Below are positions 33,483 through 43,205 of a stretch of 64,000 bases of DNA, piece by piece (the first letter of the stretch is position 1; each line of letters starts with the position of its first letter). This stretch comes from Belliella calami. GTDB taxonomy: Bacteria; Bacteroidota; Bacteroidia; Cytophagales; Cyclobacteriaceae. The translations under genes and the position numbers were made by a program. Below the pieces are notes generated by a model. That model was not told the DNA's origin and did not search any database. It saw only the letters and a program-made list of their open reading frames with translations. Location: assembly GCF_022549695.1 (NCBI RefSeq), contig NZ_JAKZGS010000016.1, positions 1 to 64,000 of the forward strand, given 5' to 3'.

Positions 33483-35894
33483 TCAGACAATATTGGAAAT
33501 ATCAACATTTTGTAAGTAAAAGCATTTTTTCACTTTGAGGTACAATTCATCCATGTCGATGGGTTTGGTAGTGTATTCATCCATCCCAACTTCCTTTACT
33601 TTTAGCTTGGCTTTTTCAGTAGCATCAGCTGTCACTGCTACTATTGGGATATTTTTGTTTTCAAAGCCACTTGCACCTGTTCTGATTGCAATAGTAGCTT
33701 CATAGCCATCCATTTCAGGCATTTGAAGATCCATTAGGATCAAATCAAATTTTTGGTTTTTTAGTTTTTGGATCGCTTCGATACCATGGTTCGCTATATC
33801 AAATGTTGTGTTTTTCCATTTTCGAAGTACTGATTTCATGACAAGTTGATTGACTGGGTTATCTTCCACTATTAGGATGTTTTTGCCTAACAGATCATAT
33901 TCTCCGTCTTCTTCCTTGAGGTGAAAGCTGCTTTCAAAGGTATTTTGGGGTACATCAAAATCCATTTGTAAATTTACATTAGTGCCTTTTTCTGGGACAC
34001 TAGTAATATTTATTTCACCCTTATGAAGCTCTATGAGTGCTTTCACGATACATAGCCCAAGACCAAACCCCCCAAATTTTCTTTTGTCATCAATCTGGGC
34101 TTGGATAAATGATTCAAAAACCCTGTCTAACTTTTCTTTTACAATACCGACCCCAGTGTCAGTGATGTTAATGCTTAACTTTAAAGTATTATCTTTTGAA
34201 GTTTCTGACTTGATTGTAAGCTTTACTTCACCGGTATTGGTGAATTTGATGGCATTATTGAGAACATTGATTAGGATTTGTTTGAATCTATCTTTGTCAC
34301 CTAGGATATACTTTGGAAGTTGATTGATCTCCTCATATCTGAAATTCAGATTTTTTACTTTAGCTTGGTTTTCAGCTGTAGTCCTTATCTCCTTTATGAT
34401 TTTTGGAAGATCAATTTGCTTTTTTTCAAGTTTCAACTCTTTCTTTTCTATTTTGGAATAATCAAGTATAGAATCAATAGAAGTCAGCAATTCAAGTGAT
34501 GAAAATTGAATGATTTCAAGGTCTTTGTTGATCTTATCATCATTGGTATAAGACTGAATGGACTTTGATAGACCTATTACCGCATTCAATGGTGTTCTTA
34601 GCTCATGGCTGATGTTGGAAAGAAAAAATGATTTTATCTCGTTCGATTCTTGAGATCTTTGAAGTGCAATAGTTTGCATTCTGACTTTTTCTGATTTCAA
34701 TTTTCTGATTCTGTTTGCCATAGATAAGGATAGAAAAATCACTTCGAAACCTGTGCCTATTTTTGAAGAGTTTTCGGTTATGAATGAATTCGGAATTAGA
34801 CTGAAATTGTTTAAAATGAAAAAAATAAATCCCAGAAAAAAACTAAGAATACCCAAACTAAAAAATATATCCGGACCTGATTTTTTGATGTAAGAATTAA
34901 TCACGGAAGTCACTATCAAAACCAAAAGAATAATCCCTAGGAAATTTACTAATGGATAATAAAGGTGTTTGTAATCACCAAGTATTATGACTGCTGAGAT
35001 AAAAACAAAAACAATTGTATGAAGAATATTGAAAGCTTTATGAAGATTTAGATTGAATGATTTGACATCAAGATACACTTGGGAATATCTCCCAAATGCC
35101 AATGTAGAAAATGCAGCTGCAAACAGAATGCTATTTCTAGATAACCAATTTGCATTGGAGGAAATGTATTGGACAAAATATCCATCTAAAGAGAAATGTA
35201 AAAATCCTATCGAAAGGACGTATAGGGTGTATAGAATAAAGCTTTTTTCATTTATCCCAAAATAAAAAAACATGTAGACAGAACCAGCTAGCAACAAAAT
35301 CCCATAAAAAACACCAAATACAAATTGCTCGAGATAGGATTCGATCATCAAGGAATTTGTGCTATGCAAGTTGAGTGGTAAGTTAATGACTTCTCCATCG
35401 CTTTGATATTGGATATAGAATTCGGAGGTTGAATTTGGATCCAATTCCAGAGGGAATATAATTTTTCTATGTTCGATAGGTCGATCACTGAAAGGAATCA
35501 AATCTCCACTCAACTGGGTGGAAATGCTACCGTCTTTCAGAATCTGGTGAAACTCGACAATATCTGTGATAGGTCTTCCAGTTTCAAAGAATAAGTTTAG
35601 TTTATCCGAAGAGTTGTTTTTAACCGAAAATCGTAGCCAATAATTGTCTTTTGTAAATCCCAAGTTGGTATTATCTCCTTCAATTTTCTGATATTCCAAA
35701 TTAGGTGATCTCTCAATGATTTCCTCAATTGAAAAGATTGAACTTCCTACATTTGTGATTTGCGAAGATTCAAAGGTTGATATTGGTAAGAGAAATGAAT
35801 CATCTTGAATTTCCGTCTGGGCAAGGATAAGTTGGTGATTGAAAAAAAATATAAGGAAATTAAGTAGAAGTGTGGTGAGTAGTTTTTGCTTCAT
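33483..35894 (-). CDS. Hybrid histidine kinase with 7TMR-DISM sensor and receiver domain
   Basis: This 803-residue protein has a signal segment (about 8-25), a 7TMR-DISMED2 periplasmic jelly roll (about 35-180), seven transmembrane helices (about 190-395), a HisKA domain with His426 in NISHELRTPLNAV, an HATPase domain (DKDRFKQILINVLNNAIKF, ITDTGVGI, GGFGLGLCI) and a C-terminal receiver with Asp722 in ILMDLQMPEMDGYEA. It senses an extracellular carbohydrate-like ligand by analogy with DISMED2 proteins and phosphorelays internally; no output domain or neighbouring regulator is seen, so the phosphoryl acceptor must be encoded elsewhere. Confidence 0.92.
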   Translation of the reverse strand: MKQKLLTTLLLNFLIFFFNHQLILAQTEIQDDSFLLPISTFESSQITNVGSSIFSIEEIIERSPNLEYQKIEGDNTNLGFTKDNYWLRFSVKNNSSDKLNLFFETGRPITDIVEFHQILKDGSISTQLSGDLIPFSDRPIEHRKIIFPLELDPNSTSEFYIQYQSDGEVINLPLNLHSTNSLMIESYLEQFVFGVFYGILLLAGSVYMFFYFGINEKSFILYTLYVLSIGFLHFSLDGYFVQYISSNANWLSRNSILFAAAFSTLAFGRYSQVYLDVKSFNLNLHKAFNILHTIVFVFISAVIILGDYKHLYYPLVNFLGIILLVLIVTSVINSYIKKSGPDIFFSLGILSFFLGFIFFILNNFSLIPNSFITENSSKIGTGFEVIFLSLSMANRIRKLKSEKVRMQTIALQRSQESNEIKSFFLSNISHELRTPLNAVIGLSKSIQSYTNDDKINKDLEIIQFSSLELLTSIDSILDYSKIEKKELKLEKKQIDLPKIIKEIRTTAENQAKVKNLNFRYEEINQLPKYILGDKDRFKQILINVLNNAIKFTNTGEVKLTIKSETSKDNTLKLSINITDTGVGIVKEKLDRVFESFIQAQIDDKRKFGGFGLGLCIVKALIELHKGEINITSVPEKGTNVNLQMDFDVPQNTFESSFHLKEEDGEYDLLGKNILIVEDNPVNQLVMKSVLRKWKNTTFDIANHGIEAIQKLKNQKFDLILMDLQMPEMDGYEATIAIRTGASGFENKNIPIVAVTADATEKAKLKVKEVGMDEYTTKPIDMDELYLKVKKCFYLQNVDISNIV

Positions 35895-36120
35895 TCAACA
35901 TCATTTTGATCTATAATGATGCTATTTACGAATAAAAAATTAAATTGAACTTATCTAATAAAAATAATTTTAATTTGATACAAAATTGAATATTACTAAG
36001 TTTTTATTAAACAAAAATTAAAAAATCGTTTAAAAACAAAGTGATTAGTTTGATGATTGCTTTGTTAACTCGAAAGTGTATTTTGTTATAAAATTAGTGG
36101 TTTTTGTGAGTTGTGGCTGT

Positions 36121-36888
36121 TTAAATAGTATGTCCTCCATCAGCAGAAAATACAGCGCCGGTCGTATAAGATGCGCTGGTACTTGCCAGAAATAAAGCCA
36201 TCAAACCTATTTCATCAGGACTGCCAATTCTTTTGATAGGCAATGTTTTCATCATTTCATCCATGGTTTTTTCATTACTCCAAAGAGGCTCGGAAAATTT
36301 TGTTTTGATCAATCCAGGACAAATAGCATTTACCCTGATTTTGTTTGAACCCCATTCTTTGGCAAAACCCTTGGTCAAAGATATCAAAGCTGATTTGCTT
36401 ACAGAATATATTCCAAGTCCAAATTCGGGGGATATCCCACCGATTGAACTTATATTGATGACAGAAGGCGAGGAGGATTTTTTTAAAAAAGGGTAGCATA
36501 ACTTCATCAATTCAAAAGGAGCCTTTACATTCACTTGCATTATTTTATCAAATGCCTCAAGGCTGGTTTCATGAATTGGACCAAAAACTGGGTTTGAAGC
36601 CGCATTGTTTACCAAAATATCAATTGAACCATATTTTTCAATTGTCATTTTTACCAATGTTTCCAATTCTTCTATTTTACCCACATTGCATGCAATCCCA
36701 AATACTTCATAACCTTTGCTTTTTAGTTTATCAGCTATTTGATTCAGAGTTTCTTGCTTTCGGCTTGAAATGACCACTTTGGCACCTGCAGCTGCAAAAA
36801 TTTCGGCTATAGCATATCCAATTCCTCTACTGCCACCTGTAATCAATGCTACTTTATCATTCAGTGAAAATGCATTTGATAAATCCAT
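36121..36888 (-). CDS. SDR family NAD(P)-dependent oxidoreductase
   Basis: This 255-residue short-chain dehydrogenase has the cofactor motif TGGSRGIGYAIAE (about 17-29), NNAASNP near 90, ISSIGG with the active-site Ser (about 146) and YSVSK with the Tyr and Lys pair. The C-terminus YTTGAVFSADGGHTI is standard. The LSNAFSLNDKVALITGG start and the overall pattern resemble DHRS4-type or gluconate 5-dehydrogenase-like enzymes; the substrate cannot be told. It is a single gene between an oppositely placed kinase control region and a terminator. Confidence 0.9.
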   Translation of the reverse strand: MDLSNAFSLNDKVALITGGSRGIGYAIAEIFAAAGAKVVISSRKQETLNQIADKLKSKGYEVFGIACNVGKIEELETLVKMTIEKYGSIDILVNNAASNPVFGPIHETSLEAFDKIMQVNVKAPFELMKLCYPFLKKSSSPSVINISSIGGISPEFGLGIYSVSKSALISLTKGFAKEWGSNKIRVNAICPGLIKTKFSEPLWSNEKTMDEMMKTLPIKRIGSPDEIGLMALFLASTSASYTTGAVFSADGGHTI

Positions 36889-37096
36889 TGTTTGTTTATG
36901 TTTTATTGGTTCATTAATTCTTTGAAATATGCCTATTGGACACTAGTTTCTATTCTAAGCTATCATTTTGCTTTCGTGTATCTAGGATGATTATTTAATG
37001 TTTGTAAAGATCATTTGACTTTATTTTTGCATTTAAGATAATCATATTACTTCCTATTGAGATATTAAAAGTACACTATAATCTTTGTATTGTCAA

Positions 37097-37129
37097 AAAA
37101 AATCCCATCCAATATGGAAGGGATTTTTT
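37097..37129 (-). terminator. Intrinsic terminator of the S9 peptidase gene
   Basis: Arms 37097-37110 and 37116-37129 (AAAAAATCCC-A-TCC with GGA-A-GGGATTTTTT) form a stem with one A-A mismatch and a 5-nt loop. It lies 35 nt past the S9 peptidase stop and has U-tracts in both directions. Confidence 0.78.
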
Positions 37130-37163
37130 GTTTAAAAGTCAATTAATTGTGGTTGTGTTAAGC

Positions 37164-39644
37164 TTATTTTGTCAAGGCTTTTTCTCTCTGAACCTCGAGC
37201 ATATCAGTAGGAGGAGGGGTATTGTCTCCCAATAGGTGTTGAACAAAATAATCTCCCATTCTCCAGAAGAAGTACTCTGTCATATCACCAAATCCATGTC
37301 TCTGTCCTGGTAAAATGATAAAATCAAACCGCTTATTGGCTTTGATCAAAGCATTTGCCATTCTGATGGTGTTTGCAGGATGTACGTTGTTGTCAACATC
37401 CCCAGTGACCAATAGAAGTTTACCTTTGAGGTTGTTTGCCAAATCTGGGTTTTTTTCAACTTTGTAAACAAAAGAAGTGTCTCCTTTTGGAGAAATCAAT
37501 TCCTGAACACCATGATGCTTCTCTGACCACCATCTGTTGTAAATATTGTTTTCATGATTTCCAGCTGAAGATACGGCTACCTTGAAGAAATCAGGATAAA
37601 CCAACATGGCTGCAGTTGACATAAATCCGCCTCCAGAATGTCCATGGATACCAACCCTATTTCTGTCGATAAATGGATGTCGATCTGCTAATTGTTCTAC
37701 AGCTGCTTTTTTGTCCGCCAAACCATAATCCCTAAGATTTCCATAGCCATAATTGTGATACCATTTTGATCTTCCTGGATGACCACCCCGATTTCCTATA
37801 GTCACCACAACAAAGCCAAGTTGTGCTAATCTGTCTGTTCTGTCAAATCCTTTGCTGAAAGATTTGTTTACTGCCTCTGTCTGAGGCCCTGGATACACAT
37901 ATTCAATGATTGGGTAGATCTTTGTAGAATCAAAGTCAAAGGGCTTGTACATCACTCCAAATAGATCTGTGATCCCGTCATCAGCTTTGAATTTGAATGT
38001 TTCAGGGAATTTATATCCTGCGGCAAAAAGATTGGATAAATCTGCAACTTCCAAATCCATGATTTTCTTTCCTGTATTGTCATACAGCGAAGAAGCAGGA
38101 GTGGTGTTAACTCTTGAATAATTATTGACAAAATAATTTCCTTTGTCATTGGTAGATGAATTGTGGTTGAAATCACCAGGATTCAACAAAGTAATGGCTC
38201 CACCGTTTAAGCTGACTTTGTAAAGATGCTCATAATATGGGTCTTCTCCACTTTCTTTTCCATTTGCAACAAAGTAAAGAAACCTGCCTTTCTCATCTAC
38301 TGTAGCAATTCTATCGGTATGAAAAGATCCTGATGTAAGCTGCCTCTTGAGGTTTCCATTTTTATCATAAAGATAATAATGTCCCCAACCGTCTCTTTCT
38401 GACCAATGGATTATTTCATTACCATTATTTATAAGCTCTGGTTTGTTGATGTCAATGTAAGTGTTGCTGCGCTCTTCTATTACTACAGTTTTGGTTCCTT
38501 CTGAAAGATTCCACCGAACGATATCAATCTTTTTGAGATCTCTGGATGTAATCGACAAATAGAAGCTGTTTTCATCACCCAACCAAGTGATTGGTGTAAA
38601 GTCGTCATCTCTAGTGACTTTGAGTCTTGAAGCTGTATAAAGCCCAATTGTCTGATCTTTGAAAGTGTTTACATATAACTTAGACATGTCCTTGGATTCA
38701 AAAGAATAATGCATCAGGTCGGTGATAGGCTGTTCTTTCTCACCAGGCATGGCATATTTATAGGTTTCCAAAGTAGGTCTTGGATCCTTTGTATTTTGGA
38801 TTACCCATAGATCCTTCACTTTTCTTACATCAGACCTTGTGAAAATAAACTGATTGCTGTTTTCAGACCAAATTATCCCAGCACGTTTTCTTTTGTCTTT
38901 ATTCTTTTCTTCATCTACATTATCTTCTCCACGACCACCACCATAAGAAAAGTCCTTTTCACCATCTTCTGTCAATTGATTCTCTACAATCGTGCTGTCT
39001 TTTTCATCTTTGACTGCTTTCAGGAAATTTTCCTTGTCCATCCAAAATAGATTGTCATGTTTTGCAAAAACCACTTTTGAAGAATCTGGAGAAATATTTG
39101 CCCAAGCCAGTCGCTTTGCATCTTCTTCAGGATCCTCTACCTCGGTCAGCTGCTGGTTTTGCAAATTGTATCTGAAAACAAAGGTCTTTTTCTCAAGAGA
39201 ATCCTTAGCACTCTTGTTTTTTTCTTTGATTTCATCCCAATCCTTCTTCAATACATCTTGGGTACTTTTGATTTTGAATTGGATAGTGTTTTCATCTTCC
39301 AAAAACTTTAAGCTTGTAATATCTAAATGTTGTCCATCAAATGGATCTTTGACGATTTTTGTCAACTCAGCAGCTAATTTATCTTTGTCAAAAAACTCCT
39401 TCTTGGTTTTTGCAGCTGGATCTACGATGTACCAATTCTTACCATTGGTAGTTTCGTAAGTGTACCAAAACCGATCAGACTTTTTAAGCCAATGAGGATC
39501 CACATCTGTCGAGAATACCATTTTTTTGACTTTTTCTGGAGAAAATCTCGAAGCAAGTTCGTAGTTTCCTTTTTTGGGTGATTCTTGTGCTTCAACAATT
39601 CCTATAGAAATGAACAACACAAGAAAAGCGTATATTTTCTTCAT
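37164..39644 (-). CDS. S9 family peptidase (dipeptidyl peptidase IV-like)
   Basis: This 826-residue secreted serine peptidase has a signal peptide (about 1-18, SIGIVEAQ), a DPP-IV-type beta-propeller (about 60-540) with a very charged insertion (EDAKRLAW, GGGRGEDNVDEEKNKDKRKR, about 170-260) and a C-terminal alpha/beta hydrolase with Ser670 in GHSGGGFMS, Asp751 in GDVDNNVHP and His783 in GQRHGFGD. It removes dipeptides or cleaves at Pro-like sites. The catalytic triad is complete. The charged insertion is the unusual feature. It is a single gene. Confidence 0.93.
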   Translation of the reverse strand: MKKIYAFLVLFISIGIVEAQESPKKGNYELASRFSPEKVKKMVFSTDVDPHWLKKSDRFWYTYETTNGKNWYIVDPAAKTKKEFFDKDKLAAELTKIVKDPFDGQHLDITSLKFLEDENTIQFKIKSTQDVLKKDWDEIKEKNKSAKDSLEKKTFVFRYNLQNQQLTEVEDPEEDAKRLAWANISPDSSKVVFAKHDNLFWMDKENFLKAVKDEKDSTIVENQLTEDGEKDFSYGGGRGEDNVDEEKNKDKRKRAGIIWSENSNQFIFTRSDVRKVKDLWVIQNTKDPRPTLETYKYAMPGEKEQPITDLMHYSFESKDMSKLYVNTFKDQTIGLYTASRLKVTRDDDFTPITWLGDENSFYLSITSRDLKKIDIVRWNLSEGTKTVVIEERSNTYIDINKPELINNGNEIIHWSERDGWGHYYLYDKNGNLKRQLTSGSFHTDRIATVDEKGRFLYFVANGKESGEDPYYEHLYKVSLNGGAITLLNPGDFNHNSSTNDKGNYFVNNYSRVNTTPASSLYDNTGKKIMDLEVADLSNLFAAGYKFPETFKFKADDGITDLFGVMYKPFDFDSTKIYPIIEYVYPGPQTEAVNKSFSKGFDRTDRLAQLGFVVVTIGNRGGHPGRSKWYHNYGYGNLRDYGLADKKAAVEQLADRHPFIDRNRVGIHGHSGGGFMSTAAMLVYPDFFKVAVSSAGNHENNIYNRWWSEKHHGVQELISPKGDTSFVYKVEKNPDLANNLKGKLLLVTGDVDNNVHPANTIRMANALIKANKRFDFIILPGQRHGFGDMTEYFFWRMGDYFVQHLLGDNTPPPTDMLEVQREKALTK

Positions 39645-39847
39645 AAATGTATTTGATAATTACGTAAAAATATCAAATCGTCTCGCTAGGATCGAACCAC
39701 TGATGTAAAACTTAGCAAGAGTAACCCTTTCTCTTTTAAAAGGTCAAGAACCTCTACCTTGAAAAATTAAAAATGGCAAAAGCAAAGTTGATAATTTGGA
39801 TACTCTAAAATTCTAAGGGTTATAAAAAATGTAAGCAGCTAGTTTTT

Positions 39848-40294
39848 TTACTTCAATTGCATTCTCAAAATTGGATAAGGATTCCCTTGATCATCCAATT
39901 CAGTTCTTTCATACGCAACAAATCCAAATTTCTGATAAAATCCCACTGCATGTATATTTTGCTCGTTGACATCTACTTTGTTAGCTTTCAATTCATTCAC
40001 GGCATACTCAAGCAGCATCCTCCCCAAGTTTTTTCCAATGTAATCAGGAGAAAAAAACAACATTTCAATTTTGAAGTCAAAAACCCCAATAAATCCAATC
40101 AGATTATCACCCTGGATCAAACAGAAAACATCTAGCTCACTGAAATCCATAGACTGGACCAATTTTTTGATTGATTCAAAATCTGATGGTATTAAAAATG
40201 AATGTGTTGCCAAAACTGACTTTTCCCAAACATCAATTAGTTGTGCGCTATGGTTGTTCGAGTAAGGGATTATTTGAAATTTATGATTTTCCAA
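39848..40294 (-). CDS. GNAT family N-acetyltransferase
   Basis: This 148-residue protein has the GNAT fold: core strand LIGFIGVFDFKIEMLFFSPDYIG, then the acetyl-CoA loop GKNLGRMLLEYAV (Q/RxxGxG/A-like) and the C-terminal NIHAVGFYQKFGFVAYERTE, a classic motif B end. The acceptor is unknown; the short N-terminus (KFQIIPYSNNHSAQLIDVWE) resembles YjaB-type members. It follows the TetR gene after 22 nt, so both are likely co-transcribed. Confidence 0.88.
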   Translation of the reverse strand: MENHKFQIIPYSNNHSAQLIDVWEKSVLATHSFLIPSDFESIKKLVQSMDFSELDVFCLIQGDNLIGFIGVFDFKIEMLFFSPDYIGKNLGRMLLEYAVNELKANKVDVNEQNIHAVGFYQKFGFVAYERTELDDQGNPYPILRMQLK

Positions 40295-40316
40295 GATTTT
40301 GAAATCAAATTTTTAA

Positions 40317-41018
40317 TTAAAATAAGCTGCCCTGTACAATGTTTGGTTTTGTTGCTTGGATTGTTCCTTTTAGCATGTCTTGCATCAACTTGATAAATCC
40401 AGGCTTCCAATTGTCAATATGGATTTTTATTTCTTTGTTTTCATAATTTACTGGTCCACTTAGTCTTTCATATCCTATCAGCATGCTCCAAATGGTATAA
40501 AATGTGATTTCAGGTTGTAATTCAGGCCTGATACTTCCATCTTTGATTCCTTGGGAAACCATCTGAATTCCAAATTTGCCACAGTCATGGTGAATGTCGA
40601 GTAATTTTTGGAAATGTACACTTTCTAAGATCAGAGGGTCTATTTTTTGCCTCGTATTTTCATCATTGTAAAGACTCAAAACGCCAAGGAAATTGAGTAT
40701 AGCATCATAGTACATTCTGTTTTGCAAGCTGTAATCCAAATATTTTTGAACCAAATCAACCAGCATTTGCATTCCGTTTTTACCTTTTGAACGAAATACT
40801 TCTCTAAATACATCTTTTAGCCCCTCGAAAGCCTTTCTAGTAACTGCCATGTAAAGGTCTTCTTTGTTTTTATAATAAAAATAAGTTAGTCCTTTTGATA
40901 TTTTGGCTCCTTTGGCGACATCGTCCATTTTGGTCGCGTGAAACCCTTTCTCCATAAAAAGTTTGATAGCAGATTCAAGGATAAGTTTTTCCTTTTGTGT
41001 TCTTTCTTGTGCTCCCAT
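40317..41018 (-). CDS. TetR/AcrR family transcriptional regulator
   Basis: This 233-residue protein has an N-terminal HTH at about 10-57 (ILESAIKLFMEKGFHATKMD, VAKGAKISKGLTYFYYKNKE) and an all-helical ligand-binding and dimer domain. Adjacent, in the same direction, is a GNAT acetyltransferase gene. The regulator may control this pair, but no palindromic operator was identified in the 280 bp upstream. The ligand is unknown. Confidence 0.92.
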   Translation of the reverse strand: MGAQERTQKEKLILESAIKLFMEKGFHATKMDDVAKGAKISKGLTYFYYKNKEDLYMAVTRKAFEGLKDVFREVFRSKGKNGMQMLVDLVQKYLDYSLQNRMYYDAILNFLGVLSLYNDENTRQKIDPLILESVHFQKLLDIHHDCGKFGIQMVSQGIKDGSIRPELQPEITFYTIWSMLIGYERLSGPVNYENKEIKIHIDNWKPGFIKLMQDMLKGTIQATKPNIVQGSLF

Positions 41019-41203
41019 GACTTATTCTAGTGTTTGAATAGAATTCAAAGGTATTAAACAAAATTCAAAATATAGGTTTGAAATATTGGGTAATTATGTA
41101 ATAGAGTGGTATTGAGGGCGAAAAAATGAAATTTTCTGAAATTAACTTTTCTTAGTAGATTTTGACAATCTTGGGATTCAAAACTCAATAGAATTAATTT
41201 GGT

Positions 41204-41271
41204 TTGGGGATCGGAAGATTTCCAAATCTGTTTGTAGCAAAAACAGATTTAATTTGCCTTCCAATCCCCAA
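41204..41271 (-). terminator. Nested double hairpin at the end of tyrS
   Basis: The outer arms 41204-41217 (TTGGGGATcGGAAG) and 41258-41271 (CTTCCaATCCCCAA) pair with one mismatch. Inside is a second perfect 10-bp stem, 41224-41233 / 41241-41250 (AAATCTGTTT with AAACAGATTT). It lies 29 nt past the tyrS stop. It may act as a terminator or a stabilising 3' structure. Confidence 0.6.
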
Positions 41272-41299
41272 TTTTGATTTATTATCAGATCATTGAATG

Positions 41300-42592
41300 C
41301 TATTTGACCTCGATGATGTAGTAGTTTTTCTTTCCTTTCTGCACAAGAAGATATTTCTCTTGTAACAAAATCGCTTCGACAGGTGAATTGGGATCATTGA
41401 TTTTCTCCTTGTTAATACTCACACCACCACCTTGGATCATTTTTCTGCCTTCACCTTTCGAAGGGAAAATGGCTTGGCCTGCTTTCTCAGCTAAAAGATC
41501 CAAAACAGTACCCGTGCTTTCTAAATCTGTTTTTGAAATCTGTACTTGCGGAACTCCATCAAAAACTTGTAAGAAAGTCCTTTCATCCAATGATGCTAAG
41601 TCCTCTGTTGAAGATTTCCCGAATAGGATTTCGGAAGCTTTGACTGCCATTTCGAAGTCTTGTTCACTATGAACCATGATTGTCACCTGCTTTGCAATTT
41701 CTTTCTGTAAGGCACGTAGGTGCGGGGCTTCTTGATGCGCTTTTTCGATCTGCAAAATTGCCTCTTCGTCGAGGGTAGTGAATATTCTTATATACTTGGC
41801 AGCGTCTTCGTCTGAGACATTTAACCAAAACTGGTAAAATGCATAAGGCGATGTTTTCTCAGGATCAAGCCATACAGAACCTCCCTCGGTTTTCCCGAAT
41901 TTGGTACCATCTGCTTTGGTGATCAAAGGCACAGTAAGGGCATAAGCAGATCCAGATCCCATTCTTCGGATCATTTCTGTCCCAGTTACTATATTTCCCC
42001 ACTGATCTGAACCTCCGAGTTGGATGCTTACATTGTTGTTTTTCCAAAGATGATAGAAATCATACCCTTGGATCAACTGATAAGTAAACTCTGTAAACGA
42101 AAGTCCATTTCCATCTTCCAGCCTTCTTTTTACTGAATCTTTGGCCATCATATAATTGACCGTGATGTGTTTTCCGACATCTCTGATAAAATCCAAAAAT
42201 GAAAAATCAGCCATCCAATCGTGATTGTTAACCAACTCAGCTTTATTTTCAGAACCCTGATTGAAGTCTAGAAATTTCCCCAACTGCCTTTTGATACAGG
42301 AGATATTGTGGTCTAAGGTTTCTTTATCCAATAGGTTTCTTTCTGCTGACTTGAAACTAGGATCACCAATCATACCAGTAGCTCCACCAACCAAAGCGAA
42401 AGGTTTGTGTCCTGCTCTTTGGAAGTGTAAAAGGGTCATTACACCAACCAAATGGCCGATATGCAAAGAATCTGCCGTTGGATCGAAACCTAGATATGCA
42501 GAAGCCATGCCTTTATTTAGGTGTTCTTCGATTTCTGGTGTCATGTCCTGAAGCATTCCTCTCCAGCGCAATTCTTCGATAAAGTTGTTCAT
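41300..42592 (-). CDS. tyrS: Tyrosine--tRNA ligase
   Basis: This 430-residue class I synthetase has HIGHLVG (HIGH motif), the [16 protein letters not shown] block, the tyrosine pocket ([22 protein letters not shown]) and KFGKTEGG (KMSKS equivalent), plus a C-terminal S4 domain (about 355-430, [20 protein letters not shown]). The start at base 42592 is chosen because the promoter (42622-42651) lies between it and the upstream ATG at 42658, and because tyrosyl-tRNA synthetases begin close to [10 protein letters not shown]. Confidence 0.97.
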   Translation of the reverse strand: MNNFIEELRWRGMLQDMTPEIEEHLNKGMASAYLGFDPTADSLHIGHLVGVMTLLHFQRAGHKPFALVGGATGMIGDPSFKSAERNLLDKETLDHNISCIKRQLGKFLDFNQGSENKAELVNNHDWMADFSFLDFIRDVGKHITVNYMMAKDSVKRRLEDGNGLSFTEFTYQLIQGYDFYHLWKNNNVSIQLGGSDQWGNIVTGTEMIRRMGSGSAYALTVPLITKADGTKFGKTEGGSVWLDPEKTSPYAFYQFWLNVSDEDAAKYIRIFTTLDEEAILQIEKAHQEAPHLRALQKEIAKQVTIMVHSEQDFEMAVKASEILFGKSSTEDLASLDERTFLQVFDGVPQVQISKTDLESTGTVLDLLAEKAGQAIFPSKGEGRKMIQGGGVSINKEKINDPNSPVEAILLQEKYLLVQKGKKNYYIIEVK

Positions 42593-42621
42593 TGTAATCA
42601 GTTTGTTGTTTTTTGAAGGTG

Positions 42622-42651
42622 CAAATATAGTATAATGTTTTTGGAAGCAAG
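42622..42651 (-). promoter_or_regulatory. tyrS promoter (TTG...TATATTTG)
   Basis: On the minus strand CTTG (42651-42648), an 18-nt spacer and TATATTTG (42629-42622) match the Bacteroidota -33/-7 pattern closely. The predicted transcript starts about 20-25 nt ahead of the ATG at 42592, which fixes the start codon. Confidence 0.68.
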
Positions 42652-42847
42652 CAAGCAACGATTCTCCATTTTTTCTTTTCCTATACTATTGAAATGTAAA
42701 ACTATTTCGAAGCCATTCAACCTACTGAATAGTGAAAATAAATAGGATCTATGATGAAAATAGGAGGGATTATTGCTTATGTGAGAGTATTGTGATACAT
42801 TTAGTCTCTTTATAAACATTGATCACCAATTACAAGAGCAATTCTAC

Positions 42848-43192
42848 ATGCATTCATTTTTTCTTTATTTGATGAGTGGCCTATATATTTTTGCTGGAGT
42901 AATGCATTTTCTAAAACCGAGAATGTTTCTTCGCATAATCCCACCTTACATTCCTTATCCGAAGATAATGAATTCATTGGCAGGAGCTTTTGAAATTCTT
43001 TTTGGAATTTGTTTGTTGTTTCCTCTGACGAGGCAATATGCAGCTATTGGGATTATCATTTTATTGATAGCAGTTTTTCCTGCCAATCTTTATATGTATC
43101 AAAAAGGAGCGAAAGGAATACCAAAATGGGCCTTGCTGCTTCGACTGCCTTTACAATTAGCATTGATTGCTTGGGCTTATTTATATACTTAA
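42848..43192 (+). CDS. DoxX-like membrane protein
   Basis: This 114-residue protein is almost entirely hydrophobic with four transmembrane helices: about 5-25, 45-62, 68-87 and 95-112. The blocks GLYIFAGVMHFLKPRMFLRIIPPYIP and NSLAGAFEILFGICLLFP (each quoted in part) match the DoxX/MauE-like family. Members are linked to redox or quinone chemistry, but the role is not settled. The downstream helicase begins 14 nt after its stop. Confidence 0.82.
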   Translation: MHSFFLYLMSGLYIFAGVMHFLKPRMFLRIIPPYIPYPKIMNSLAGAFEILFGICLLFPLTRQYAAIGIIILLIAVFPANLYMYQKGAKGIPKWALLLRLPLQLALIAWAYLYT

Positions 43193-43205
43193 AATCACTA
43201 TAGTT

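Noticed and set aside
39681-39758. tRNA-like sequence on the minus strand (GTGGTTCGATCC at 39700-39689 and GGTAGAGG at 39758-39751)
   Set aside because: No acceptor stem can be formed, the T-stem pairs poorly, and the distance of about 50 nt between the two motifs does not fit a tRNA. An imperfect inverted repeat (39681-39688 / 39713-39720) may explain part of it.
42593-42658. Upstream ATG extending tyrS by 22 residues
   Set aside because: The extension would start upstream of a strong promoter at 42622-42651 and does not resemble synthetase N-termini.
42598-42819. 73-residue ORF upstream of tyrS on the minus strand
   Set aside because: It spans the tyrS promoter, has atypical composition and no recognisable family.
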